Source: Proteobacteria bacterium UBA7415
GTDB lineage: Bacteria; Pseudomonadota; Gammaproteobacteria; Arenicellales; Arenicellaceae
Assembly (NCBI GenBank): GCA_002470515.1
Contig: DKML01000020.1
Coordinates: 151,754 to 215,753, forward strand
Length of the DNA: 64,000 nucleotides
Direction: 5' to 3'
In this document: positions 55,223 to 64,000 of the stretch, one piece after another
Position numbering within the stretch: position 1 is the stretch's first letter
Layout: each line of letters begins with the position of its first letter
Translations under genes and position numbers: made by a program
The notes under the pieces: generated by a model
What the model was told of the DNA's origin: nothing
The model's input: the letters and a program-made list of their open reading frames with translations, nothing else
The model's database searches: none

Positions 55223-58081
55223 TTAAGAGGCCTTTTGACTCACTTTCGGAACTAAAAAAGGCGCAAGGTAGTGACCGGTAAACGATCCTTTAACCGTTGC
55301 GACATGTTCTGGAGAACCTTCGGCAATAACTTCGCCACCGCCACGGCCTCCTTCGGGGCCTAAATCGATTATCCAGTCAGCCGTTTTAATGACGTCTAGA
55401 TTGTGTTCGATGACGACAACAGTGTTACCTGCATCGCGCAACGTGTTTAGAACATCCAACAGCTGGCGGATATCGTGAAAATGTAAACCGGTTGTAGGCT
55501 CATCTAATATATAAAGTGTTTGGCCTGTGTCTCTTTTTGACAGTTCTCGCGCCAACTTAATTCGTTGTGCTTCGCCGCCAGATAAAGTAATTGCGCTCTG
55601 ACCCAACTTTATATACCCCAGTCCAACCGACATTAAAGTCGTTAACTTTTTGTGAATATTAGGAACCGCGCTAAAGAACATCACAGCGTCCTCAATCGTC
55701 ATATCAAGCACGTCGTGTATGTTTTTACCTTTGTAGCGAATATCCAGCGTTTCACGGTTATATCGTGCGCTTTTACACACATCGCAAGCTACATAGATGT
55801 CCGGCAAGAAATGCATTTCGACCTTGATTAAGCCATCGCCTTGGCACGCCTCACATCGGCCACCTTTTACGTTAAACGAGAAACGTCCAGGTTTATAGCC
55901 ACGAGCGCGAGCTTCTGGTGTATTCGAAAAGAGCTCACGAATGGGCGTAAACAGCTGAGTATAGGTGGCTGGATTCGAGCGAGGAGTTCGCCCTATAGGG
56001 CTTTGATTGATATCAACGATCTTGTCAACTTGTTCAAGACCACTGATTTGGTCGTGTGGAGCACATTCCAAACGACTTTTATTAATCTTCTGCGCGGCCG
56101 CAGGGTACAAGGTTCCGTTAATTAAAGTAGATTTACCCGAACCTGACACTCCGGTGACACACGTGAGCAAGCCCAGTGGAATATCGACATTAACATCCTT
56201 CAGGTTGTTGCCTCTGGCACCCTCGATACGAATTGATTTTTTGGCCTTAGGCTTTCGCCGTACTGTAGGCAGCGCAATGAATTCCTTGCCAGAAAGAAAA
56301 CGCCCTGTGAGCGAATCAGGGTTGGCCTTAATGTCGTCTATAGTACCTTGGGCGACAATTTGACCACCATGGATACCCGCACCAGGACCAATATCCACAA
56401 TATAGTCTGCGTGCTGCATAGAATCTTCGTCGTGCTCAACCACAATAACGGTATTGCCTAAATCGCGTAAACGGGTAAGCGTACTGATGAGTCGGTCGTT
56501 GTCGCGTTGATGCAAGCCAATCGAGGGTTCGTCAAGCACGTACATAACGCCGACTAGACCTGAGCCAATTTGCGAAGCCAAACGTATTCTCTGCGCTTCG
56601 CCGCCTGAGAGTGTTTCTGAGGATCGGTCCATGCTTAAGTAATTAAGACCAACATTAACCAAAAAGCCGAGTCGATCACGTATTTCCTTAACAATTTTTT
56701 CAGCGATTTGTGCACGATTGCCGGTTAACTTTAGCGTCTCGAAAAACTCCAGAGCTTCACCAATCGAATGATGCACAACTTTGTCGATTGATTGATCCGC
56801 TATAAATACGTTACGTGCTTCCAGCCTTAAGCGTGTGCCAGTACATTCAGGACAGGTTTGCGAGTTAATAAATTTAGCTAACTCTTCGCGCATTGTGTTC
56901 GACTCGGTTTCTCTATAGCGCCTTTCCATATTGGGAATAATGCCTTCCCAACTGTGATGCCTTATTACGCCCTTGCCTTGATGACGCAGGTAATTGAACT
57001 CGATTGTTTCTTGGCCGCTGCCGAACAAGAGTTTCTCTCGTTGTTCGTCGCTAAGGGTGTTGAGCGGCTCATCAACACTAAAACCGTAGTGCTCAGCTAC
57101 ATTTTGCAGCATACGAAAATAAAATAGACTGCGGCGATCCCAGCCTTTAATAGCGCCAGCCGATAAACTCAATTCATCATTAAAGATGATCTGCTTGGGA
57201 TCAAAGTATTGCTTATGACCTAAGCCATCGCACGAGGTACAGGCACCCACGGGGTTGTTGAACGAGAATAGTCGAGGCTCAAGCTCACTCAGACTATAAC
57301 CACAATGATTACAGGCATAACGAGAAGAGAAAACCAGGTTCGGTGCGTCGCTTTCGCCGTCCTCGGCCAACAGCATAACTTCGGCCACGCCTTCGGCTAA
57401 CTCAAGCGCTGTTTCAAACGACTCGGCCATGCGTTGTTCATTGCCTTCTTTAATAACCAGGCGATCAACGATCACATCGATATCGTGCTTAAAATTCTTT
57501 TTGAGGGCAGGGGGTTCGGACAGGTCGATAACCTGACCATCGACCCGTGCTCTTATATAACCTTGAGCATGCAAGCCCGCGAGCAGGTTGGCGTGTTCAC
57601 CTTTGCGGTTTTTCACGACCGGCGCCATTAATAGAATCTTGCTGCCATCAGGAAGAGCCATGGTCTGGTCGACCATTTGGCTTACCGTTTGCGCTTCAAG
57701 AGTTACGCCATGTTCAGGGCAGCGAGGGTCACCAACTCGTGCGTACAACAAACGCATGTAGTCATATATCTCGGTAACGGTCCCCACGGTTGATCGAGGA
57801 TTATGTGATGTGGCTTTCTGTTCAATCGAAATGGCCGGTGAAAGGCCCTCAATAACATCTACGTCGGGTTTTTCCATCAATGACAGAAACTGCCGAGCGT
57901 AAGCCGACAATGATTCGACATAACGTCGTTGTCCTTCAGCATAGATGGTGTCAAAGGCAAGGGATGATTTCCCAGAACCAGAAAGACCGGTAATGACAAT
58001 TAGTTTGTCACGTGGCAAGTCTAGATCAATGCCTTTGAGGTTATGGGTGCGTGCACCGCGAATGGTAATCGTATCTAACAC
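55223..58081 (-). CDS. uvrA: Excinuclease ABC subunit A
   Basis: 952 residues (E. coli 940). Two ABC ATPase modules with Walker [13 protein letters not shown] (about 31-42) and [14 protein letters not shown] (about 650-663), signature motifs [12 protein letters not shown] and [12 protein letters not shown], and zinc modules CNHCG...CTSCDGLG and CEACQGDG...CDVCK. Recognises bulky DNA lesions with UvrB. Divergent from the MFS gene, as in many gammaproteobacteria, though the ssb gene often found beyond that transporter is absent here. Confidence 0.98.
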   Translation of the reverse strand: MLDTITIRGARTHNLKGIDLDLPRDKLIVITGLSGSGKSSLAFDTIYAEGQRRYVESLSAYARQFLSLMEKPDVDVIEGLSPAISIEQKATSHNPRSTVGTVTEIYDYMRLLYARVGDPRCPEHGVTLEAQTVSQMVDQTMALPDGSKILLMAPVVKNRKGEHANLLAGLHAQGYIRARVDGQVIDLSEPPALKKNFKHDIDVIVDRLVIKEGNEQRMAESFETALELAEGVAEVMLLAEDGESDAPNLVFSSRYACNHCGYSLSELEPRLFSFNNPVGACTSCDGLGHKQYFDPKQIIFNDELSLSAGAIKGWDRRSLFYFRMLQNVAEHYGFSVDEPLNTLSDEQREKLLFGSGQETIEFNYLRHQGKGVIRHHSWEGIIPNMERRYRETESNTMREELAKFINSQTCPECTGTRLRLEARNVFIADQSIDKVVHHSIGEALEFFETLKLTGNRAQIAEKIVKEIRDRLGFLVNVGLNYLSMDRSSETLSGGEAQRIRLASQIGSGLVGVMYVLDEPSIGLHQRDNDRLISTLTRLRDLGNTVIVVEHDEDSMQHADYIVDIGPGAGIHGGQIVAQGTIDDIKANPDSLTGRFLSGKEFIALPTVRRKPKAKKSIRIEGARGNNLKDVNVDIPLGLLTCVTGVSGSGKSTLINGTLYPAAAQKINKSRLECAPHDQISGLEQVDKIVDINQSPIGRTPRSNPATYTQLFTPIRELFSNTPEARARGYKPGRFSFNVKGGRCEACQGDGLIKVEMHFLPDIYVACDVCKSARYNRETLDIRYKGKNIHDVLDMTIEDAVMFFSAVPNIHKKLTTLMSVGLGYIKLGQSAITLSGGEAQRIKLARELSKRDTGQTLYILDEPTTGLHFHDIRQLLDVLNTLRDAGNTVVVIEHNLDVIKTADWIIDLGPEGGRGGGEVIAEGSPEHVATVKGSFTGHYLAPFLVPKVSQKAS

Positions 58082-58418
58082 AATAAGTAGGCTTCGACTG
58101 TACGTTTAAACACTATGCTTAAACGTTAGGTTTCATCGCATGAATGGTTGGCTTTAATGCACAAAAAGGCATTGTTTTGCTTAAAGTAGCGGTTAAGCAC
58201 CAAAGTATTCAATAAGTGATGTGCAGAATAAGGAGACGCAAACAACTTTCTCTTATGTCCACATAGAACAACCTGTTAATATACGTGTACGCTGGTCAAA
58301 GCGAAATCAAATTTTTAGCTCAGTTGAAATTCATTGGCGTTTTATGCTGGAATAAACTGAATAATCGTCTAAATCATTCTCTTCAAACAACTTAGTAGCA
58401 AATTTCAGGTAGTCATCA
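58082..58418. other. Divergent intergenic region between uvrA and the MFS gene
   Basis: 337 bp without ORF. Next to uvrA is an 8-bp perfect inverted repeat (58102-58126). A second inverted pair, GCTTAA and TTAAGC, lies near 58178-58197. I see no exact CTGT-N8-ACAG SOS box; the nearest is CTGT-N8-ACAC at 58098-58113. AGGT at 58407-58410 serves the MFS start. Confidence 0.4.
58102..58126. promoter_or_regulatory. Perfect inverted repeat in the uvrA leader
   Basis: ACGTTTAA (58102-58109) and TTAAACGT (58119-58126) are exact reverse complements separated by 9 bp, 21-45 bp upstream of the uvrA start codon. It could be an operator or a leader hairpin. The left arm overlaps a one-mismatch SOS-box-like sequence (CTGT-N8-ACAC). 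Confidence 0.35.
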
Positions 58419-59771
58419 GTGTCACAATCATTTAATGCTCTAGAAAAGAGGTCCGTCGCAGCCCTAGCCAGTGTTTACGGTTTACGGATGTATGGCTTGT
58501 TTCTATTGTTGCCAGTACTGGTTATTCACGCAGAGCAATTACAAGGCGCCACCCCTATGCTCATGGGTATAGCTTTGGGTGTCTATGGCATGACCCAGGC
58601 AATTTTCCAGCTCCCATTCGGTTTTTTGTCGGATAAGTATGGCCGTAAAGAGATGATTACGGTAGGGCTTTTGTTGTTTGTGATCGGTAGTTTAATCGCA
58701 GCCGCATCTTCGACAATCGAAGGTGTCATCTTGGGCCGCGCCGTACAGGGAATGGGCGCAATTGCAGCCGTGGTTCTGGCGTTAACGAGTGATCTAACTC
58801 GCGAGAGCCAGCGTTCTAAGGCTATGGCTATTATTGGCATGTCTATCGGGGCAGCTTTTTTGTTGGCGTTGATGAGCGCACCAATTTTAGAGTTTTGGAT
58901 TGGCGTTAGAGGCTTGTTTATCATGACGGCGGTGTTCGCCGTCCTTGCACTTATATTGATTTGGCGAGTAGTGCCCACCCCCGTACCAACACGCAATATG
59001 GATGTACGGCCAGTTCCTGCGCAAATGTGGTCGCTACTAAAAGATCAGAGCTTGCTTAAGCTTGATATAGGGATATTTTTATTGCACTTCACCTTAACGG
59101 CCTCGTTTGTGATTGTGCCGATCGTATTACTTGAAGGCCTAGATTTAGACACAAGTGAACACTGGAAAATTTATTTACCCGCTCTGCTTGGCTCAATTCC
59201 TTTTATGGCTCTAATGGTCATCACTGCAAGTTCGCCAACGCGCAATAAATGGGTGTTCTTTGCATCTATTTGTTTGCTGGTATTGGCGCAAGTCTTGTTA
59301 GTGATTCGTCCAGTTAACTCGCTATTGGTAACAGTCGCGTTGTTCTTCTTCTTTTGGGGTTTTAATACTTTAGAAGCGCTACTGCCTTCTTTGGTTTCAC
59401 GTCTTGCCCCTGCTGCAGGTAAAGGCTCGGCAATGGGCGTATACAACACATTCCAATTTACGGGCGTGTTCTTTGGTGGGTTTTTCGGCGGTCTACTGTA
59501 TGGGCAGTTTGGCGTCACCGCTACATTTGTTCTGCTTGGTTTAGTTCTGGTTTGGTGGGCGTGGTTTGCATACAAGTCCGATCCATTCCGTCTACTAGAC
59601 AGCCTTACGGTTAAGATTAATCCCGCTATTCGCGACGTCTGTCGTGAAGCTTTTCGTGATATCGAAGGTGTTGAAGAAGTTATTGTTTTTAAGGGTGAGT
59701 CGGTGGCTTACCTGAAAGTTGATAAGTCACGCTTAGATACTGCGGCGCTCGACGCCCTAACGTCAAGTTAG
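58419..59771 (+). CDS. MFS transporter, YajR-like
   Basis: 450 residues from a GTG after AGGT. Twelve membrane helices. The MFS motif A is GFLSDKYGRKEMI (about 68-80), and ALTSDLTRESQRSKAMAIIG follows in the N-half. After the twelfth helix about 55-60 cytoplasmic residues form a small alpha/beta domain (IRDVCREAFRDIEGVEEV, YLKVDKSRL), the YAM domain seen in E. coli YajR (454 residues). Exports unknown substrates using protons. The stop is 7 bp before the outer-membrane factor start, so it may be co-transcribed with the RND system. Confidence 0.88.
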   Translation: MSQSFNALEKRSVAALASVYGLRMYGLFLLLPVLVIHAEQLQGATPMLMGIALGVYGMTQAIFQLPFGFLSDKYGRKEMITVGLLLFVIGSLIAAASSTIEGVILGRAVQGMGAIAAVVLALTSDLTRESQRSKAMAIIGMSIGAAFLLALMSAPILEFWIGVRGLFIMTAVFAVLALILIWRVVPTPVPTRNMDVRPVPAQMWSLLKDQSLLKLDIGIFLLHFTLTASFVIVPIVLLEGLDLDTSEHWKIYLPALLGSIPFMALMVITASSPTRNKWVFFASICLLVLAQVLLVIRPVNSLLVTVALFFFFWGFNTLEALLPSLVSRLAPAAGKGSAMGVYNTFQFTGVFFGGFFGGLLYGQFGVTATFVLLGLVLVWWAWFAYKSDPFRLLDSLTVKINPAIRDVCREAFRDIEGVEEVIVFKGESVAYLKVDKSRLDTAALDALTSS

Positions 59772-59778
59772 GTGTTGG

Positions 59779-62172
59779 ATGAGAATTAAATTTTCGCTGT
59801 TTATATTAATAGCCGTTGCATCTTGGATAGTAGTCGCCAACCAGGCTGCAATGGCACAGAGTAAGCCACTAATAACGATCGCAGTTTTAAAGCACTTAGA
59901 CGAGTATTTTACCGAGCCCTTAGACGCTCTTTATGTCGAAGAGCTTAGAGCGTTACTTGGGTCGGACTTTAAACTTGAGGTGGTTGAGTATAGAGCGGGT
60001 TGGAGTGCAGAAGAGGTCAACGCCGTTATCGATGAAATCTATGCAGATGGGGATGTTGATGCTTTACTGGTACTCGGCTTCGCGGCGAATCAACGCGCAA
60101 TACAAAGAAACTCCTTCGATATACCGACCTTTTTACCGTTCGTAATAGAAAGTGAGATTATCGGCGCTCCGTTAAAAGATGGTGTGTCGGGTAAAAAGAA
60201 CCTGAATTATTTAACCTATAGTACTCAATTTTTGGATTCCATCGATATTTTGCGCGATGTCGTTGATTTTACGAGTATCGCGATTCTGGCAGACGAAACT
60301 GTTATCGATTCGTTACCCGATCAGTTACGAGAGCAATACCTACAAACCTACAACGGCGTTTTTATAGATATCGTCCCGCATGACGGATCAGATGAACCCC
60401 TGATTAAGCTTGTTCCAGAGTCTGCAGAAGCTGCGATTATCGGCTTACTACCGAGAATGTCGACGGAGCGGATGCAGGAGCTTATTAATGATTTAAAAGA
60501 ACGCAAAATGCCAACGTTTAGTTATTTAGGTAAAGGTTTGGTTGAGCGTGGTGTGTTAGCGACAGCTATGAATGATTCGGTTTATCAGTTAGCCGCGCGC
60601 CGCAATGCCTTAAACATACAAGCTGTCTTGTTGGGAGAGAACGCGAACGCACAACCGGTTATGGTTGAATCGAAACCTAAAATTCAAATAAACCAAAAAA
60701 CCGCTGAAGAGATTGGGGTTTCAATTAATTTTAAGACGCTGATTAATGCAGAAGTGGTGGGTTTTGGTGAAGGCTTAGATGCGCGCCGCTACACACTGGA
60801 CTCAGTTGTTGCTGAGGTGCTCCAGAACAGCTTACAAATCAAGGGACAGAGGATCGCGCAGCAGATTCAGTATGAACAACGCTCAGTCGCGCGCAGCGCT
60901 TTGCTACCGCAATTGGTGCTAGACGCGAACCGGATTGAGCGAAGAGACGACTCTGCATTAGTGCAATCGGGGTTCGCGGCAGCGAGCTCAACTGATGTGG
61001 CACTAAGTCTTTCGCAAACAATCTACTCGGAGAGTCGTTTCGCGAACGCAAAAATTCAGTCCTTACTCGCCTCAGCAAGCGATGATGAATATCGACAAGT
61101 GCAGCTAGACGTTATTCGCGAAGCGGTGTTGGCAATGGCCGATGTTTTACAGGCAAGGGCGGAGGCCGCTATTAATCAAGAGAACTTGGCCTTTTCTGAG
61201 CGTAACCTGGAGCTTGCAATTGACAGAGTTGGCCTTGGAGCGACCTCATCAGCAGACCAGTATCGTTGGGAAGCACAGGTAGCGAACACGCGCTCAGCCG
61301 TTTTTAGGGCTTATTCAAGTGTTCTCATAGCACAGCAGAATCTTAATCGTGTTTTAGACCGAGATATACATAAGCCAATTGATGTTGCAGACGTTGATAT
61401 GGATCAACTGTTGCTCTTTTCGGTTGATGAAATATTTCAACTGATGGACAACGCTGATACGTTTGAGCATCTGTATCAAATCGGACAATTAGATGCGTTT
61501 GAAAACTCACCAGAATTGGCAAAGTTAGACTATCTGATTGAGGCGAAGGGTCGTGAATTCACCGCTCTAAAACGTCAGCGATGGATCCCTGAAATTGGCC
61601 TCAGTGGTCAAATTACTGACAATATCGATAGCGCCAATGCGCAAGTACAAGAAGGGCGTGACTGGCAGGTGATGCTAAATGCGCGAATTCCGTTTTTTCA
61701 AGGTGGAGGGCTTTCATCAAAGCAGAAGACTGCTCGCTTGGAGCTAGCGCAGTTAGAGAATCAAAGAGCGCAGATAAAGCGCCAGCTTTCTCAAGCTTTG
61801 AGAAGATCAATGAATAATCTGCTGACATCATTATTCAATTTGCAGTTTACTAAGACTGCGGCAACGTCGGCTAGTAAGAGCCTAAGTTTAGTTACCGACT
61901 CTTATAATCAAGGAGTGCTTTCAATTGTTGATCTGCTTGACTCACAAAACGCGAGCGTTAGTGCAAACTTAGGGGCAGTACAGGCGAATATTGCATTCTT
62001 ACGAGCGACTGTCGAAATGCAACGGACCATGGGTGACTACGAGTTTCTATTGGCACCTGAAGAGCGCGACAACTTACGAAAAGAGTACCAACTAGAATTT
62101 GCACGGTATAAGTCTTTGCCACGTCAACAACGAAATGCACTACGAAGAGGTTTAGAAAACGCAGATGAATAA
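59779..62172 (+). CDS. TolC-like outer membrane factor fused to an N-terminal periplasmic binding protein-like domain
   Basis: 797 residues, nearly twice a normal TolC protein. Signal peptide about 1-26 (ends AMAQ). Residues about 30-325 look like the ABC-type substrate-binding family of the TrpX/ABC_sub_bind kind: a start LITIAVLKHLDEYF, an alternating alpha/beta pattern with VDALLVLGFAANQ, DIPTFLPFV and ATAMNDSVYQLAARRNA, and a family-like ending INQKTAEEIGVSI. From about 338 an outer-membrane efflux protein follows, with two OEP repeats of long helices (QYEQRSVARSALLPQLVLDA; LDYLIEAKGREFTALKRQRW; SVTDSYNQGVLSIVDLLDSQ region). It overlaps the adaptor gene by 8 bp. It would be the exit duct of the RND pump with a possible sensing or capture domain in the periplasm. 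Confidence 0.82.
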   Translation: MRIKFSLFILIAVASWIVVANQAAMAQSKPLITIAVLKHLDEYFTEPLDALYVEELRALLGSDFKLEVVEYRAGWSAEEVNAVIDEIYADGDVDALLVLGFAANQRAIQRNSFDIPTFLPFVIESEIIGAPLKDGVSGKKNLNYLTYSTQFLDSIDILRDVVDFTSIAILADETVIDSLPDQLREQYLQTYNGVFIDIVPHDGSDEPLIKLVPESAEAAIIGLLPRMSTERMQELINDLKERKMPTFSYLGKGLVERGVLATAMNDSVYQLAARRNALNIQAVLLGENANAQPVMVESKPKIQINQKTAEEIGVSINFKTLINAEVVGFGEGLDARRYTLDSVVAEVLQNSLQIKGQRIAQQIQYEQRSVARSALLPQLVLDANRIERRDDSALVQSGFAAASSTDVALSLSQTIYSESRFANAKIQSLLASASDDEYRQVQLDVIREAVLAMADVLQARAEAAINQENLAFSERNLELAIDRVGLGATSSADQYRWEAQVANTRSAVFRAYSSVLIAQQNLNRVLDRDIHKPIDVADVDMDQLLLFSVDEIFQLMDNADTFEHLYQIGQLDAFENSPELAKLDYLIEAKGREFTALKRQRWIPEIGLSGQITDNIDSANAQVQEGRDWQVMLNARIPFFQGGGLSSKQKTARLELAQLENQRAQIKRQLSQALRRSMNNLLTSLFNLQFTKTAATSASKSLSLVTDSYNQGVLSIVDLLDSQNASVSANLGAVQANIAFLRATVEMQRTMGDYEFLLAPEERDNLRKEYQLEFARYKSLPRQQRNALRRGLENADE

Positions 62173-63289
62173 CACGATCAATAGGAGGTCGCTTGCGAAG
62201 CGGTGTGTTACTGCTCTGTTAGTACTAGGTTTGTTAAGCAATTTAGTTGGGTGTGAGGGTGATGAACTTGTCATTGAAGACCGGCTGCGGCCTGTACGTT
62301 TTGTTACGATTAGTGATTCAGACCAGTCACGACGAAGTACGTTTCCGGGCGTTTCCCAGTCTGCGCGAGAATCACGCCTGAGCTTTAAGGTGGCAGGCAC
62401 AGTAGCGGATATTCCGGTGCAAGTGGGCGACTCTATAGCCGCGGGCACGGTAATTGCTAAGCTAGATCCTTCGGCCTACGAATTGCAATTACAACAAGCT
62501 CAAGCCAACGTCGCGCAATCTCGTGCTGCATCGCGTAATGCCAAAGCAGCCTATGAACGTACTCGATCTTTATACGCGAACAACAATGCAGCACTGGGTG
62601 ATTTAGACGCAGCACGTGCGGCTTCTGAGTCGGCTGAGGCACAACAGAGGTCTGCTGGAAAGTCTTTGGAATTAGCTCAGCTCAATTTGTCATACACTCG
62701 ACTGTCAGTCGATATTGACTGCAGTGTTGACTCTATTTCGGTAGAAATAAACGAAAACGTATCTTCATCGTCTGAAGTAGCACGCGTCAATTGCAGTGAT
62801 GATATTGAAGTTGAGGTAACTGTGCCGGAAAGCACGGTAACGGGGCTTAAAAAAGGCAACTCTGCGCGTTTACAGTTTGACGCGTTGGCTAATCGTGACT
62901 TTGACGGTGAGATCGTGGAGATTGGTAATGGTATCGGCGGCGTAGGCTCGACGTTTCCTGTCACTGTTGCCGTTAAAGAGTCAGATCCAGCGTTACGTCC
63001 TGGTTTGGCTGTTGCTGTGTCGTTTTCTGTAGCGAACCCCGATGTGGCGAGTAAAGATGTGCTCATACCATTGTCGTCGCTAATCAAGCGGACTGATGGC
63101 ACGTACGTTTTTGTTGTTGTTCCTGACGATACTGAGCCAACGCAAGGCGTTGTCGAACTGCGGGAAGTAAGCGCGGGTGATTTGACGTCATCAGGCATTC
63201 AAATAATTGACGGTCTGAGTTCGGGAGAGCGAGTAGTCACTGCAGGCGTATCTTTTTTGCGCGACCAGCAAGCTGTCGCACTTCCTTAA
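62165..63289 (+). CDS. RND efflux periplasmic adaptor (membrane fusion protein), lipoprotein
   Basis: 374 residues. Basic start, hydrophobic helix and lipobox LVGC (Cys30) make it a lipoprotein. The HlyD/AcrA plan is visible: lipoyl half LSFKVAGTVADIPVQVGDSI (about 72-91), an alpha-hairpin (LQQAQANVAQSRAASRNAK to SLELAQLNL), the beta-barrel (IEVEVTVPEST) and membrane-proximal domain (VLIPLSSLIKRTDGTYVFVV). Two Cys at about 182 and 210 could form a periplasmic disulfide. Joins the pump to the outer-membrane factor. Translationally coupled to the preceding gene (8-bp overlap). Confidence 0.92.
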   Translation: MNNTINRRSLAKRCVTALLVLGLLSNLVGCEGDELVIEDRLRPVRFVTISDSDQSRRSTFPGVSQSARESRLSFKVAGTVADIPVQVGDSIAAGTVIAKLDPSAYELQLQQAQANVAQSRAASRNAKAAYERTRSLYANNNAALGDLDAARAASESAEAQQRSAGKSLELAQLNLSYTRLSVDIDCSVDSISVEINENVSSSSEVARVNCSDDIEVEVTVPESTVTGLKKGNSARLQFDALANRDFDGEIVEIGNGIGGVGSTFPVTVAVKESDPALRPGLAVAVSFSVANPDVASKDVLIPLSSLIKRTDGTYVFVVVPDDTEPTQGVVELREVSAGDLTSSGIQIIDGLSSGERVVTAGVSFLRDQQAVALP

Positions 63290-63341
63290 GGTCAGAGCGT
63301 TAAACGCAGGCTAAACATAAGCATATGCGCATCAGAACATT

Positions 63342-64000
63342 ATGAATCTAACGCAGTTTTCCCTTAAAAATGACCGCACAGTCCTGGCTCTTATAGGAAT
63401 ACTGTTCTTATTCGGTTTGCAGTCGTTTGTCAGTATTCCCAAGCAACAAGATCCTGGGTTTACGATTCGGACTGCGGTAGTCTCAACACGTTTTGATGGT
63501 GCGAGTCCTGCGCGTGTTGAACAACTGGTGACCAAGCGTATCGAAGAAAAAGTTCAGGAGATGCCTGAGCTCGACTTTATTACAAGTGAATCGCTACCTG
63601 GACAGTCCATCGTCATGGTTAACTTTCAAGAAAGTTACGTTGAAATGCAGCCGATTTTTGACGATTTGCGACGCAAGATCGAGGATATTGAATCGAAACT
63701 TCCTGTAGGAGTCCAAAAACCTCGAGTTAACGATCAATTCGGCGATATTTTTGGCAGCGTTTATAGCCTAACCGGCGAAGGTTATAGCTATGCAGAGTTG
63801 GCTGATATAGCCGAAGAAATACGCGACGAGTTACTCAAGGACTCTGATGTCGCCAAAGTACGGATCCATGGCGAACAAAAGCAAGTCGTCTTTATTGATT
63901 ACAAAAGCGCTACGCTGACTGAGTTGGGGATCTCCCCGCAGCAATTAGCCGGAATCCTGAGCAAGATCAATATTGTCTCGGCAGGCGGGAATATCTTAAG
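63342..64000 (+). CDS. RND-family inner-membrane efflux pump, N-terminal part (cut by window end)
   Basis: The frame is open from the ATG at 63342 to the window end, giving 219 codons. Typical RND start: a membrane helix (RTVLALIGILFLFGLQSF) followed by IPKQQDPGFTIRTAVVST, the porter-domain SPARVEQLVTKRIEEKVQEM, and VGVQKPRVNDQFGDIFGSVY. The AcrB-like sequence with the conserved P-x-x-x-DP motif is close to subgroup members that work with lipoprotein adaptors. The 53-bp gap after the adaptor gene marks a three-gene operon. The substrate cannot be told from this portion. Confidence 0.93.
   Translation, partial: MNLTQFSLKNDRTVLALIGILFLFGLQSFVSIPKQQDPGFTIRTAVVSTRFDGASPARVEQLVTKRIEEKVQEMPELDFITSESLPGQSIVMVNFQESYVEMQPIFDDLRRKIEDIESKLPVGVQKPRVNDQFGDIFGSVYSLTGEGYSYAELADIAEEIRDELLKDSDVAKVRIHGEQKQVVFIDYKSATLTELGISPQQLAGILSKINIVSAGGNIL

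Overview
The window looks like the chromosome of a free-living, probably marine, aerobic gammaproteobacterium with roughly balanced GC content. This rests on a complete Na+-translocating NADH:quinone reductase locus with its ApbE and NqrM maturation factors, heptose genes for lipopolysaccharide, a single-chain pyruvate dehydrogenase E1 with an E3 that carries its own lipoyl domain, and an RND efflux system. I do not assign a genus. I see no rRNA or tRNA gene, no CRISPR array, no intact insertion sequence, and no prophage or plasmid signature.

Left part (1-10.4 kb): mixed accessory genes and some decay. It starts with an M20-type amidohydrolase broken by an in-frame amber codon, followed by a second gene remnant with stops. 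Next come a signal-bearing ADP-ribosylglycohydrolase-like protein, a small membrane protein, a secreted matrixin-like zinc protease, and a minus-strand run of a membrane-anchored amidohydrolase, a membrane-spanning AraC-type regulator, a MATE exporter and a DUF442 phosphatase-like protein. A diverged 78-bp sequence pair lies in the weakly coding gaps flanking the protease.

10.5-17.2 kb (minus strand): a MoxR ATPase / DUF58 / membrane transglutaminase (TgpA-like) operon, then a two-RCK potassium channel-like protein and a small membrane protein (probably DUF6394).

17.2-25.4 kb (plus): nqrABCDEF-apbE-nqrM, preceded by a recognisable sigma70-like promoter and a leader with alternative hairpins. 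NqrC has an unusual acidic C-terminal tail.

25.4-31.6 kb: a conserved-looking protein of unknown function, a CysB-like regulator, DUF1272, an HNH endonuclease, the AzlCD branched-chain amino acid exporter, a parvulin, and a UPF0104/LPG-synthase-like membrane protein.

31.7-43.6 kb: cell-envelope genes. On plus: ugd, heptose kinase (hldE-N), hldD, murI, free-methionine-sulfoxide reductase. On minus: a three-gene unit encoding a 1384-residue methyltransferase/double GT2 protein, a GT-C-like membrane protein and a signal-bearing protein that appears to share sequence modules with the giant transferase.

43.8-52.8 kb (minus): aceE-aceF-lpd (pyruvate dehydrogenase) and maeB (malic enzyme), i.e. 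acetyl-CoA and pyruvate supply. 53-58 kb: group III truncated haemoglobin, a methyltransferase, yaaA and uvrA.

58.4-64 kb (plus): a YajR-like MFS transporter, then an RND tripartite system (outer-membrane factor, adaptor, pump; the pump is cut by the window edge). The outer-membrane factor has an N-terminal domain resembling an ABC-type periplasmic binding protein. I consider this fusion, together with the giant glycosyltransferase and its module-sharing partner, the most interesting content of the window.
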